Shown: positions 8,567 through 16,814 of the stretch, in pieces
Layout: every line of letters begins with the position of its first letter
Numbering within the stretch: position 1 is the first letter of the stretch
Origin: Flavobacteriaceae bacterium Ga0077528
GTDB taxonomy: Bacteria; Bacteroidota; Bacteroidia; Flavobacteriales; Flavobacteriaceae
Assembly: GCA_001464475.1 (NCBI GenBank)
Contig: LNDX01000001.1
Coordinates: 310,001 to 374,000, forward strand
Reading direction: 5' to 3'
Length of the DNA: 64,000 nt
The notes under the pieces: generated by a model
Database searches by the model: none
What the model saw: the letters and a program-made list of their open reading frames with translations, nothing else
What the model was told of the DNA's origin: nothing
Made by a program: the position numbers and the translations under genes

Positions 8567-10798
8567 ATGAAAACCTATTTTTCTGTAATTATCTCATTAT
8601 TCGCTATTACTATTCAAGCACAAGAAAATGATTTAGCGCTAAATGACACCATAAAAAGACTGCAACCAGTCATTATCACTATTAAACAACAAAGCCCAGA
8701 AAGAATGCCAGAAACTAAGGAAAATGTTCTTTTTTCTGGTAAAAAAAATGAAGTCCTAAAACTTTCTAATATCAATGGTAACTTTGCAACTAACAATGCA
8801 AGAGAAATTTTTTCAAGAGTTCCTGGAGTAACCGTTTGGGAAAACGAAGGTTCTGGAATACAAATAAATGTTGGCGTTAGAGGATTAAGTCCAAACAGAA
8901 GTTGGGAATTAAACACTAGACAAAATGGATATGATATTTCATCTGATGTCTTTGGATATCCAGAAGCTTATTACAATCCACCATTAGAAGCTGTTGAAAC
9001 ACTTGAATTAATTCGTGGTGGTTCTTCTTTACAATTCGGACCTCAATTTGGTGGAATGTTAAACTATGTTCTTAAAAGAGAAAACAAAAAGAAATTTTCT
9101 TTTGAAACCCAAAACACAGTTGGAAGCTATGGATTAATGAGTAGTTATAATGCTATTGGTGGAAAATTCAAGAAGTTTTCATACTATATATACAATCATT
9201 CTAGAAGTGGTGACGGATGGAGAGAAAACTCTGAATACACAGTTAGAAACACACACGCTTTTATTGAATACCGATTTAATGAAAAAACAAAACTGTCGGC
9301 AGAATATACCAATATGGATTATAAAATGCAACAAGCCGGAGGTTTAACTGACGAACAGTTTAACACAAATTCTCAACAATCATTAAGAGAACGCAACTGG
9401 TTTGGAACTCCATGGAATTTGTTTTCAATCAATTTTGACACTAAAGTCAATGATAAATTTTCATCTAATACAAAATTATTCGGATTAATTGGAGAGCGAA
9501 ATAGTGTTGGATTTAATGCAACGCCAAATACTATTGACGCAATAAGTACAACTACAAATAATTATTCGAATAGAAGAGTTGATAGAGATTATTACAAAAA
9601 TTTTGGTGTTGAAAACAGAAATATTTTTAAATACAAACTAGGTAAAATCAATAATAATCTTGCATTCGGAGCGCGAATTTACAAAGCAAATACACAACGA
9701 TTACAAGAAGGAAAAGGAACTACAGGTTCAGATTTTGATTTGTCTGTTGAAGGACGATATGCACGAGATATAGATTTTACTACAGAAAATGTAGCTGTAT
9801 TTGCAGAAAATCAATTCAAAGTAACCGAAAAGCTTAGTATTACACCAGGAGTTCGATATGAATACATTAAAAATACTGGTGAAGGTAGATTTGGTGTTAG
9901 CGGCGGAAATGATATTGCTTTTCCAAATAAAACCATCTCGAGAAGCAAGCCATTATTCGGATTGGGAATTGAACATAAGTTTGTTTCAACCAATTTGTAT
10001 GCAAATATTACACAAGCCTACAGACCTGTTTTGTTCTCAGATTTAACTCCACCTGCAGTAACCGATGTAATCGATACAAATTTAAAAGATGCCAGCGGAT
10101 TCAATGCTGATTTAGGTTTTAGAGGTACTTATAGAAAATTCTTAAACTTTGATGTGAGTTTGTTTTACTTAAGTTACAACAACAGAATTGGTGGCGTTAG
10201 ACAATTCATCAATAATGATCCAACTCAAGGAACTTTTATATATAGAACAAATTTAGGTGAAACAGTTAATAAAGGAATTGAAGGATTTGCTAATATAAAT
10301 GTTACAAAACTATTTGAAATAGATAAGCCCTACGGTAATCTTGATATTTTTGCAACAGTGAGTTTTATCGACAGTCGCTATACTGATTTTGTTGTATCTA
10401 CCGCATCAGGGACCGCTCCAAATGTTACCATCAAAGAAACCAATTTAAATGGAAACAGAGTAGAAAATGCACCAAGATATATTCATAACTTTGGGGTTTC
10501 TTGGAGTAACAATAATATATCTGCAACAGCACAATATAAAATGTCTGGAAGAATTTTTACTGATGCAAACAATACAACAACAGCATCAGCTAATGGATTG
10601 ACTGGATTGTTAGATAAATATAATGTTTTAGATTTATCTGCAGAATATAAATTTTTAGAAAATTATAATATTCGTGGCGGAATTAATAATCTATTTAATG
10701 AAAATTATGCTACAAGAAGAGCTGGTGGTTATCCTGGTCCTGGTATTTTACCTGGCGAAGGCAGAACCTTTTACCTATCAATTGGCGCTAAACTTTAA
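8567..10798 (+). CDS. TonB-dependent outer-membrane receptor, FecA-like (ferric chelate)
   Basis: 743 residues: signal peptide (to about residue 18, ending IQAQ), a plug domain with RGLSPNRSWELNTRQNGYD and QFGPQFGGMLNYV, closely resembling Fe3+-dicitrate receptors, and a 22-strand-type barrel ending in an aromatic/hydrophobic strand (YLSIGAKL). No N-terminal signalling domain and no adjacent FecIR pair, so regulation is probably through the operator in its leader. It sits between feoB and the FeoB-associated Cys-rich gene, suggesting joint use with Feo. Citrate as ligand is inference from similarity. Confidence 0.88.
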   Translation: MKTYFSVIISLFAITIQAQENDLALNDTIKRLQPVIITIKQQSPERMPETKENVLFSGKKNEVLKLSNINGNFATNNAREIFSRVPGVTVWENEGSGIQINVGVRGLSPNRSWELNTRQNGYDISSDVFGYPEAYYNPPLEAVETLELIRGGSSLQFGPQFGGMLNYVLKRENKKKFSFETQNTVGSYGLMSSYNAIGGKFKKFSYYIYNHSRSGDGWRENSEYTVRNTHAFIEYRFNEKTKLSAEYTNMDYKMQQAGGLTDEQFNTNSQQSLRERNWFGTPWNLFSINFDTKVNDKFSSNTKLFGLIGERNSVGFNATPNTIDAISTTTNNYSNRRVDRDYYKNFGVENRNIFKYKLGKINNNLAFGARIYKANTQRLQEGKGTTGSDFDLSVEGRYARDIDFTTENVAVFAENQFKVTEKLSITPGVRYEYIKNTGEGRFGVSGGNDIAFPNKTISRSKPLFGLGIEHKFVSTNLYANITQAYRPVLFSDLTPPAVTDVIDTNLKDASGFNADLGFRGTYRKFLNFDVSLFYLSYNNRIGGVRQFINNDPTQGTFIYRTNLGETVNKGIEGFANINVTKLFEIDKPYGNLDIFATVSFIDSRYTDFVVSTASGTAPNVTIKETNLNGNRVENAPRYIHNFGVSWSNNNISATAQYKMSGRIFTDANNTTTASANGLTGLLDKYNVLDLSAEYKFLENYNIRGGINNLFNENYATRRAGGYPGPGILPGEGRTFYLSIGAKL

Positions 10799-10809
10799 TA
10801 ATAAATAAA

Positions 10810-10929
10810 ATGATACAAACGGTTTTAGTATATATAGCACTTGCAATAGCGGTATTTTTTATACTAAAACCGTTATTTTCTAAAAAGAAAAAAAACAACT
10901 GTGGTGATGATAATTGTGGTTGCAACTAA
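10810..10929 (+). CDS. FeoB-associated Cys-rich membrane micropeptide
   Basis: A 39-residue reading frame: one transmembrane helix (about 4-22), a Lys-rich cytosolic patch (KKKK) and a Cys-rich tail NNCGDDNCGCN with three Cys. This matches the small FeoB-associated Cys-rich proteins (FeoC-like in placement) found directly after feoB in many bacteria; they probably help pass on or sense Fe2+. It follows the TonB receptor by 11 bases and its stop overlaps the stop of the opposing gene by 3 bases. Too short for ordinary gene callers. Confidence 0.82.
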   Translation: MIQTVLVYIALAIAVFFILKPLFSKKKKNNCGDDNCGCN

Positions 10930-11315
10930 TCCTGGAAAACAACCTCAATAAATTTATTTTTTTCCTTAACAACAACTCCTTCTTTTGGATAAGGTATAAG
11001 TCGAACGTGTTTTATTTTCTTGGAATAATAATTTTCAAACCATTTAATATTTTCTTCACGGTTTTTTGAATTCAAAACAATGGTTTTTTCTTCTAATAAT
11101 TGTTTGTTATTATAAAGCGCTACAACAACCGAAACTTCTCCTGCCCAAACACAAGTCACACCTTCTGGACAGCGAGAATCATTCAAAACTTTAATCAACT
11201 TTAAATGATAACCTTTTTTCGGAATACATTTTTTAGTTGTTATTTTATTAGATTGCTGCGAAAAACCAGCAATACTAAAAGACAATAAGAGAAAGAAAAC
11301 AATTTTTTTCATCAT
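10926..11315 (-). CDS. Secreted protein with DSRCP...CVWAGE motif, function unknown
   Basis: 129 residues with a signal peptide (to about residue 20, ending GFSQ). The mature part carries DSRCPEGVTCVWAGE, a conserved two-Cys motif seen in many small uncharacterised bacterial exported proteins; three Cys in all, so a disulfide is likely. It starts 11 bases after the ZIP transporter stop, so it is probably the third gene of the DtxR-ZIP operon, suggesting a metal or stress link. Its TAG stop overlaps the opposite-strand TAA of the micropeptide gene. Confidence 0.75.
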   Translation of the reverse strand: MMKKIVFFLLLSFSIAGFSQQSNKITTKKCIPKKGYHLKLIKVLNDSRCPEGVTCVWAGEVSVVVALYNNKQLLEEKTIVLNSKNREENIKWFENYYSKKIKHVRLIPYPKEGVVVKEKNKFIEVVFQD

Positions 11316-11326
11316 GTAGATTCATT

Positions 11327-12145
11327 TTATCCAAGTGCAACATCCAAAGTCATCATCACAATAAATCCGCCAATTAATCCTAAAGTAGCAATATCTGTAT
11401 TCTTATCCTGTTGCGTTTCTGGAATTACTTCTTCAACCACTACAAATATCATTGCACCAGCAGCAAAAGCTAAAGCATAAGGTAAAAGTGGAGTAAAAAA
11501 AGTCACAGCAACAGCACCTAAAACTCCTGCTATAGGCTCTACAATTGCAGAGGATTGACCATACATGAAACTTTTCCAACGGCTCATACCCATTCTACGC
11601 AATGGCATTGAAACCGCAATTCCTTCTGGGAAATTTTGAATACCAATTCCAATGGCAAGTGTTACAGCTCCAGCAATTGAAGCTTCTGGAATTCCAGCTG
11701 CAACTCCACCAAATAAAACTCCAACGGCTAAACCTTCAGGAATGTTGTGCAAAGTAATTGCTAAAACTAACAAGGTAGTTCGTTGCCAAGGTGATTTTAC
11801 ACCTTCAGTTTCTTGAAAATTAATGTGTAAATGTGGAAGTAGTTTATCTAATCCAAAAATAAAAAGTGCACCTAGTCCAAATCCAACTGCAGCAGGAATT
11901 ACTTTGACAAAACCTTCGCCTTTACTCATTTCAATGGCTGGCGCAAGTAAACTCCAAAAACTTGCTGCTATCATAACGCCACCTGTAAAACCAAGCATTC
12001 CATCAAGAACTACTCGATTCATATTCTTAAAAAAGAATACGAATGAGGCTCCAAATGCTGTTAAAAACCAAGTAAATAATGTGGCATACAAAGCTGCTAA
12101 AATCGGGTCAATACTCTCGAAATAATCTAAAATTGTTTGAAACAT
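11327..12145 (-). CDS. ZIP family divalent metal transporter (GufA type)
   Basis: 272 residues with eight predicted membrane helices. The metal-site helices are clear: HNIPEG and QNFPEG, plus VVEEVIPE near the C terminus. The cytosolic loop between helices 3 and 4 carries HLH. ZIP proteins import Zn2+, Mn2+ or Fe2+; the metal cannot be told from sequence. Its ATG follows the DtxR-family stop after 1 base, so the two are translated together, implying that the repressor controls or senses the same metal. Confidence 0.92.
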   Translation of the reverse strand: MFQTILDYFESIDPILAALYATLFTWFLTAFGASFVFFFKNMNRVVLDGMLGFTGGVMIAASFWSLLAPAIEMSKGEGFVKVIPAAVGFGLGALFIFGLDKLLPHLHINFQETEGVKSPWQRTTLLVLAITLHNIPEGLAVGVLFGGVAAGIPEASIAGAVTLAIGIGIQNFPEGIAVSMPLRRMGMSRWKSFMYGQSSAIVEPIAGVLGAVAVTFFTPLLPYALAFAAGAMIFVVVEEVIPETQQDKNTDIATLGLIGGFIVMMTLDVALG

Positions 12146-12146
12146 A

Positions 12147-12794
12147 TTATTTTACATATAAATTATTAGCAATTTTATTTGATATCGTTAATTGTCTTGA
12201 ATCAATCTGAACTAGTAAAGTATCATCAAAACTTTCTTTCTCTTTAACAGTGATTTTTGAACCTAATGCAATTTTTTGCTTATCTAAATACTGTAAAAAT
12301 TCTGATGAAGAATCTTTAACTCCAACACACTGGTATTCTTTGTTTAATTCAGTTTCTGATAATAATAACTTGTTTATTTTTTTAATCTCTCCATCAGCAT
12401 TCGGAATTGGATCTCCATGTGGGTCAAACGATGGAAAATCTAAAAATGCATCTAATTTATTTATCAAATTTTCCGATTTTATATGTTCTAATTCTTCTGC
12501 GATTTCGTGTACCTCATCCCATGAAAAATTTAATTTATCTACTAAAAAAACTTCCCACAAACGATGCTTTCTAACAATCATTTTGGCAGAATAAAAGCCT
12601 TTATCAGTCAAAGTAACACCTTGGTATTTTTGATAGGAAACCAACTCTTTTTCAGATAATTTCTTCAACATATCTGTTACCGATGATGCTTTGGTATCTA
12701 GCATTCCTGCAATAGCATTAGTATTAACTCCTTTTGGAGAAACTAATGATAAATGATAAATTACTTTAATATAGTTTTCTTCAGAAATTGTCAT
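12147..12794 (-). CDS. DtxR/MntR family metal-dependent transcriptional repressor
   Basis: 215 residues in the classic three-part form: N-terminal winged helix (about 1-65, GMLDTKASSVTDML), metal-binding dimerisation domain (RKHRLWEVFLV, EVHEIAEELEHI, FDPHGDPIP; about 70-140), and a C-terminal FeoA/SH3-like domain (about 155-215). It represses metal uptake when bound to Fe2+ or Mn2+. It is first in an operon with the ZIP gene and is divergent from a TonB receptor gene. A minus-strand -7 box (TATATTTG, 12821-12814) is present. Fe versus Mn preference is not resolved. Confidence 0.93.
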   Translation of the reverse strand: MTISEENYIKVIYHLSLVSPKGVNTNAIAGMLDTKASSVTDMLKKLSEKELVSYQKYQGVTLTDKGFYSAKMIVRKHRLWEVFLVDKLNFSWDEVHEIAEELEHIKSENLINKLDAFLDFPSFDPHGDPIPNADGEIKKINKLLLSETELNKEYQCVGVKDSSSEFLQYLDKQKIALGSKITVKEKESFDDTLLVQIDSRQLTISNKIANNLYVK

Positions 12795-12832
12795 TGTGAA
12801 AATTTAATTAAGACAAATATAGAATTATATTT

Positions 12833-12880
12833 TTGATTTACTAAATATTATTTTTAGTTTTGCCTAAATTTTTAGTTTTG
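12833..12880 (+). promoter_or_regulatory. Tandem promoters and inverted repeat between dtxR-family and TonB receptor genes
   Basis: TTG (12833-12835), 19 bases, TAGTTTTG (12855-12862) is a good promoter. An identical 13-base block TTTTTAGTTTTGC recurs 18 bases later (12851 and 12869), giving a second -7 box at 12873-12880, four bases before the ATG. TTTAG-N6-CTAAA (12853-12868) is an inverted repeat over the first -7 box and could be the repressor site. Confidence 0.5.
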
Positions 12881-12883
12881 CAA

Positions 12884-14926
12884 ATGAAAAAATATATAAC
12901 AGCTTTATTGCTTTTACCATTTCTAGTCCTTTCACAGAAAAATGACACAATAACTAAAGAGGTTCCAAATCAACTTGATGAAGTTGTTATTTCTGGTACT
13001 TTAAAAGCGGTAAAACGATTAGAAAATCCAGTTCCTGTTGAAGTCATCACGACTACATTTTTAAAACAAAATCCAACGAGTAATGTTTTAGACGCTTTAC
13101 AAAACGTAAACGGTCTACGACCACAAAACAATTGCAATGTATGTGGCACTGGCGACATCCGAATCAATGGCCTAGATGGTCCATACACAATGGTAACTAT
13201 AGACGGAATGCCAATAGTAAGTGCGCTTGGAACGGTGTATGGATTATCTGGAATTCCCAATTCCATGATTGAAAGAATTGAAGTAGTTAAAGGCGCAGCA
13301 TCCACACTATATGGCAGTGAAGCTGTTGGTGGCTTAATCAACATTATAACAAAAAAAGCGAGAACTGTTCCTCTTTTTACTGCTGATGTATTTTCAACTT
13401 CATGGCTCGAAAACAATGTTGACATGGGTTACAAGGCAACTATTGGAAAAAAAGTAGATGTGCTTTTTGGTGTCAATTATTTCTCTTATAAGAACCCTAT
13501 AGACAACAACAATGATAATTTCACAGACATTGCCCTACAAGACCGAGTTTCCTTTTTTAGTAAATGGACTATCAATCGAAAATCTGGAAAAGAATTTAAC
13601 ATCGTTTCGCGTTATTTGTATGAAGATCGTTGGGGTGGCGAAATGCAATGGAATAAGAGTTTTCGTGGCGGCAACCAAGTGTACGGTGAAAGTATTTACA
13701 CTTCTCGTTATGAACTTTTAGGCAAGTATCAGCTGCCAATAGCGGAAAAGATGTACCTACAGTTTTCATTAATTAGTCATGATCAAAATTCGGTTTACGG
13801 TAATTCGGTTTATCTTGCCAATCAAAAAATTGGATTTGGACAATTCCTTTGGGATAAAAACATAAAAAATCACTCACTCCTTTTTGGAAGTGCTTTCCGA
13901 TATCAATATTATAACGATAATACACCAGCAACTACTAATTCTGACCATTCAAAAATTTATAGTCTTTTTGTGCAAGATGATATAAAATTTTCTGAAAAAA
14001 CTGGGCTTCTTTTAGGTTCGCGTTACGATTATAACTCGGCTCATGGTTCCATTTTTACACCAAGAGTCGCTCTTAAATGGAAACCAACCAATGATGATAT
14101 TTTACGATTAAATTTTGGAACGGGTTTCAGGGTTGTTAATTTATTTACGGAAGACCATCAAGCACTTTCAGGTGCAAGGGAAGTGGTTTTAGTTGACAAT
14201 TTAGAACCAGAAACATCCTATAACGTCAACTTAAATTATTTAAAAAAATATAAATTAGAGAATTTAGGAGTTCTAAATTTAGAAATGTCATCGTGGTACA
14301 CTTATTTTACTAATCGGATATTTGCTAATTATGACCTCAACCCTAATCAAATTGTTTATGACAACTTGAATGGTTTTTCGAAAATTTTTGGAATTAGTGC
14401 AAATGCAGATTGGATTACGCCATTTGGTCTAAAAGCAACTGTTGGAGCCAGCTATTTTGATCCATTGACGCAACAAGATGGTGTTAGTTTTGTTCCGTTG
14501 TTTACCGAAAAATATTCCTTTAATTGGGCAATTAATTATGAGATTCCAAAATGGCATCTTTCCTTTGATTACACAGGAAATCTTACTGGTCCGATGCGAT
14601 TACCATTGCTAAGCGAGCTTGATCCAAGACGTGAATATTCGCAAGCATTTAGTATTCAAAACATACAATTTACCTATAAAAAATTTCATAATTTAGAAAT
14701 CTATTCGGGTATTAAAAACCTTTTTAATTGGACACCCAATCGCGGAAATCCTTTTTTAATTGCGAGAGCCAATGATCCATTTGACCAAAATGTACAATTT
14801 AATAGTAATGGAAATGCAATTCCAACACCAGATAATCCTTATGGTTTAACATTTGATCCAACTTATGCTTATGGACCAAATCAAGGAATTCGCTTTTTTC
14901 TGGGCTTGCGATATCATATTGATTAA
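12884..14926 (+). CDS. TonB-dependent outer-membrane receptor, probably metal-related
   Basis: 680 residues from the ATG at 12884, which begins a signal peptide ending VLSQ; the TTG 24 bases upstream lies in the promoter. A TonB-box-like region (LDEVVISGT) is followed by a plug with NNCNVCGTGDIRINGLDGPY, VKGAASTLYGSEAVGG and INIITKK, then a beta-barrel ending LGLRYHID. The CNVC pair in the plug is typical of a Bacteroidota receptor group. Divergence from the dtxR-family gene and shared promoter DNA suggest metal-controlled uptake of a metal or metal chelate. Confidence 0.88.
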   Translation: MKKYITALLLLPFLVLSQKNDTITKEVPNQLDEVVISGTLKAVKRLENPVPVEVITTTFLKQNPTSNVLDALQNVNGLRPQNNCNVCGTGDIRINGLDGPYTMVTIDGMPIVSALGTVYGLSGIPNSMIERIEVVKGAASTLYGSEAVGGLINIITKKARTVPLFTADVFSTSWLENNVDMGYKATIGKKVDVLFGVNYFSYKNPIDNNNDNFTDIALQDRVSFFSKWTINRKSGKEFNIVSRYLYEDRWGGEMQWNKSFRGGNQVYGESIYTSRYELLGKYQLPIAEKMYLQFSLISHDQNSVYGNSVYLANQKIGFGQFLWDKNIKNHSLLFGSAFRYQYYNDNTPATTNSDHSKIYSLFVQDDIKFSEKTGLLLGSRYDYNSAHGSIFTPRVALKWKPTNDDILRLNFGTGFRVVNLFTEDHQALSGAREVVLVDNLEPETSYNVNLNYLKKYKLENLGVLNLEMSSWYTYFTNRIFANYDLNPNQIVYDNLNGFSKIFGISANADWITPFGLKATVGASYFDPLTQQDGVSFVPLFTEKYSFNWAINYEIPKWHLSFDYTGNLTGPMRLPLLSELDPRREYSQAFSIQNIQFTYKKFHNLEIYSGIKNLFNWTPNRGNPFLIARANDPFDQNVQFNSNGNAIPTPDNPYGLTFDPTYAYGPNQGIRFFLGLRYHID

Positions 14927-14934
14927 CATTTGTT

Positions 14935-14968
14935 TTGGATAAAAGTAATTTAATATTTTTTACTTTTG
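14935..14968 (+). promoter_or_regulatory. Promoter of the lycopene cyclase gene
   Basis: TTG (14935-14937), 23 bases, TACTTTTG (14961-14968). The ATG is only 4 bases after the -7 box, so the transcript may be leaderless or nearly so. Confidence 0.6.
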
Positions 14969-14972
14969 AGGC

Positions 14973-16109
14973 ATGCAACACTATCACTACATTTTCACTG
15001 GGTCAGGATTATCGGCTTTAATGACGGTTTATGAAATGATTTTGTCAGGTAAATTTAAAGATAAAACCATTTTATTATTGGATGAAAATCCAAAAAAGTC
15101 TAATGATAGAACTTGGTGTTTTTGGGATAATTCTACTCAATTTGATGAAATTGTATCCAAAAAATGGAATGTGGCACTTTTTGCAGATAAAAACTTCCGA
15201 CGAAATTTAGATTTGAATCCGTATCAATATAAAATGGTTCGTGGATTGGATTTTTACAATTTGGTTTTCGATTTAATTTCTAAACAAGAAAATATTCATT
15301 TTGTAAATCAAAAAGTAATCGATTTTGAAGAATTAGGAAATCATTGTATCGTAAAAACGGATGGTAAAAACTATACTTGTAATAAAATTTTCAATTCTAT
15401 TTATAATCCAAATCTTGTAAAAAGTCAAACGAAATATCCCTTATTACAACAGCATTTTATTGGCTGGTTTGTAAAATCTAAAGAAGCAGTTTTCAATCCT
15501 GATGTGGCAACTTTCATGGATTTTTCTGTCGAACAAAGAGGAAATACAAGATTTATGTATGTTCTTCCAACGTCTTCAACCGAAGCTTTATTAGAATATA
15601 CTTTGTTTTCTAAAGACTTACTTTCTAAAGAAGAATACGAAAACGAAATTCAAAAGTACATTCAAAAGTTAGGAATTTCTGAGTACGAAATCATCGAAAA
15701 AGAGCAAGGAAATATTCCTATGACGAGTTATAAATTTTGGAAACACAACACCAAAAACATACTACATATTGGTTCTGTTGGCGGATGGACAAAAGCAAGT
15801 ACAGGCTATACTTTTAAAAACACAACAAAAAAATCTAAAGCACTAATTAACTTCCTTACCTCGGAAACTGATTTTACAAAATTCCACAAAATGGATAAAT
15901 TTTGGATTTATGATTTGCTATTTATTGATGTTTTGTTTAAAAATAATGAGCTAGGTTCAAAAGTGTTTTCATCGCTTTTCAAAAAAGGAAATCCCACACT
16001 AATTTTCAAATTCTTAGACGAAGAAACTACGTTTTGGGAAGATTTGCAGGTAATTTGGAAATGCCCAAAAGGACTTTTCATTAGGGCATTATTTAAAAGG
16101 ATTTTATAG
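14973..16109 (+). CDS. crtY: Lycopene beta-cyclase
   Basis: 378 residues beginning with a FAD/NAD-binding motif (FTGSGLSALM) and the dinucleotide-fold end LLLDENPKKSNDRTWCFWD, characteristic of CrtY-type lycopene cyclases. It also has RGLDFYNLVFD and GNIPMTSY followed by HIGSVGGWTKASTGYTF. The enzyme makes beta-carotene rings from lycopene, a step to zeaxanthin-like yellow pigments. No other carotenoid gene is adjacent. Length is normal for the family. The -7 box lies just before the ATG. Confidence 0.9.
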   Translation: MQHYHYIFTGSGLSALMTVYEMILSGKFKDKTILLLDENPKKSNDRTWCFWDNSTQFDEIVSKKWNVALFADKNFRRNLDLNPYQYKMVRGLDFYNLVFDLISKQENIHFVNQKVIDFEELGNHCIVKTDGKNYTCNKIFNSIYNPNLVKSQTKYPLLQQHFIGWFVKSKEAVFNPDVATFMDFSVEQRGNTRFMYVLPTSSTEALLEYTLFSKDLLSKEEYENEIQKYIQKLGISEYEIIEKEQGNIPMTSYKFWKHNTKNILHIGSVGGWTKASTGYTFKNTTKKSKALINFLTSETDFTKFHKMDKFWIYDLLFIDVLFKNNELGSKVFSSLFKKGNPTLIFKFLDEETTFWEDLQVIWKCPKGLFIRALFKRIL

Positions 16110-16146
16110 TTTAAATTCTCTATCAAACGATAACAAATCTTTATGA

Positions 16147-16161
16147 TTAGAATCATTCTAA
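16147..16161 (+). promoter_or_regulatory. Perfect 7-1-7 palindrome upstream of bacilliredoxin gene
   Basis: TTAGAATcATTCTAA is a perfect 7-1-7 inverted repeat located 16 bases upstream of the -7 box, inside the promoter. A second perfect 10-base palindrome TAGAATTCTA follows at 16166-16175. The geometry is that of PerR/Fur sites, and PerR-type control would suit a redox gene. Confidence 0.5.
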
Positions 16162-16177
16162 AAATTAGAATTCTATT

Positions 16178-16185
16178 TATCTTTG
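16178..16185 (+). promoter_or_regulatory. -7 box of the bacilliredoxin promoter
   Basis: TATCTTTG fits TAnnTTTG, 56 bases before the ATG; no clear TTG at -33, where the palindromes lie. Confidence 0.5.
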
Positions 16186-16241
16186 CAGAAGATTTTAAAA
16201 ATCATAATTCAAAATTCGTTAATCTTAAATCATAAATAATT

Positions 16242-16652
16242 ATGTATCCAGAAGAAATGGTAAAACCAATGCGAGCAGAACTTTCTGAAGCAGGTTTTCA
16301 AGATTTATACAGCGCAGAAGAAGTAAAAAATGCAATTAAAACGGAAGGAACAACACTTGTAGTTGTAAATTCGGTTTGTGGTTGCGCTGCTAGAAATGCT
16401 CGTCCAGGAGCAAAAATGAGTTTGGACGGAGCAAAAAAACCAGATCATTTAGTAACAGTATTTGCAGGAGTTGACAAAGAAGCTGTTGATGCTGCAAGAG
16501 AAGAAATGTTTCCGTTTCCTCCATCGTCACCAAGTATGGCTTTGTTCAAAAATGGTGAATTAGTGCACATGTTAGAACGTCACCACATCGAAGGTCGTCC
16601 TGCAGAAATGATTGCAGAAAACTTAAAAGACGCTTACGCAGAATTCTGCTAG
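16242..16652 (+). CDS. BrxA/BrxB family bacilliredoxin (YphP/YqiW)
   Basis: 136 residues with a thioredoxin-like fold and the family CGC active site (Cys46-Gly-Cys48, in [14 protein letters not shown]). It also carries the conserved [11 protein letters not shown] and HHIEGR segments. In Firmicutes these proteins remove bacillithiol from mixed disulfides; several Bacteroidota also make bacillithiol, but no bsh genes are in this window, so the thiol partner is inferred. A palindrome-rich promoter suggests redox or iron control. A hairpin repeat follows the gene. Confidence 0.9.
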   Translation: MYPEEMVKPMRAELSEAGFQDLYSAEEVKNAIKTEGTTLVVVNSVCGCAARNARPGAKMSLDGAKKPDHLVTVFAGVDKEAVDAAREEMFPFPPSSPSMALFKNGELVHMLERHHIEGRPAEMIAENLKDAYAEFC

Positions 16653-16677
16653 TCGAACAAAAGAATCATTTTAATTT

Positions 16678-16742
16678 AAACCATTAAGAAATTTAAGGGA
16701 ATTAAGCGAAAAACTTAATAAAACTTAATTTCTTAATGGTTT
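16678..16742. repeat. Palindromic intergenic repeat, family A copy 1
   Basis: Left arm AAACCATTAAGAAATTTAAG and right arm CTTAATTTCTTAATGGTTT are reverse complements apart from one base gap, with a loop of about 26 bases. Related sequence lies at 37486-37549 (full) and 38495-38525 (partial). It would form a long hairpin in the bacilliredoxin-trhO spacer. The next -7 box (TAAATTTG, 16750-16757) starts 8 bases after it. Confidence 0.8.
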
Positions 16743-16749
16743 ATTTTTT

Positions 16750-16757
16750 TAAATTTG
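16750..16757 (+). promoter_or_regulatory. Candidate -7 box for trhO
   Basis: TAAATTTG fits TAnnTTTG, 57 bases before the trhO ATG; the expected -33 position falls inside the right arm of the upstream repeat. Confidence 0.4.
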
Positions 16758-16814
16758 CATCCGAATTCTTCCATTTAGAATTCAAAATATATTTCTCACT
16801 TAAACGTTTATAGC

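Noticed and set aside
12860..12883. TTG start adding 8 residues to the second TonB receptor
   Set aside because: The TTG is part of the first -7 box and would place residues before a complete signal peptide.
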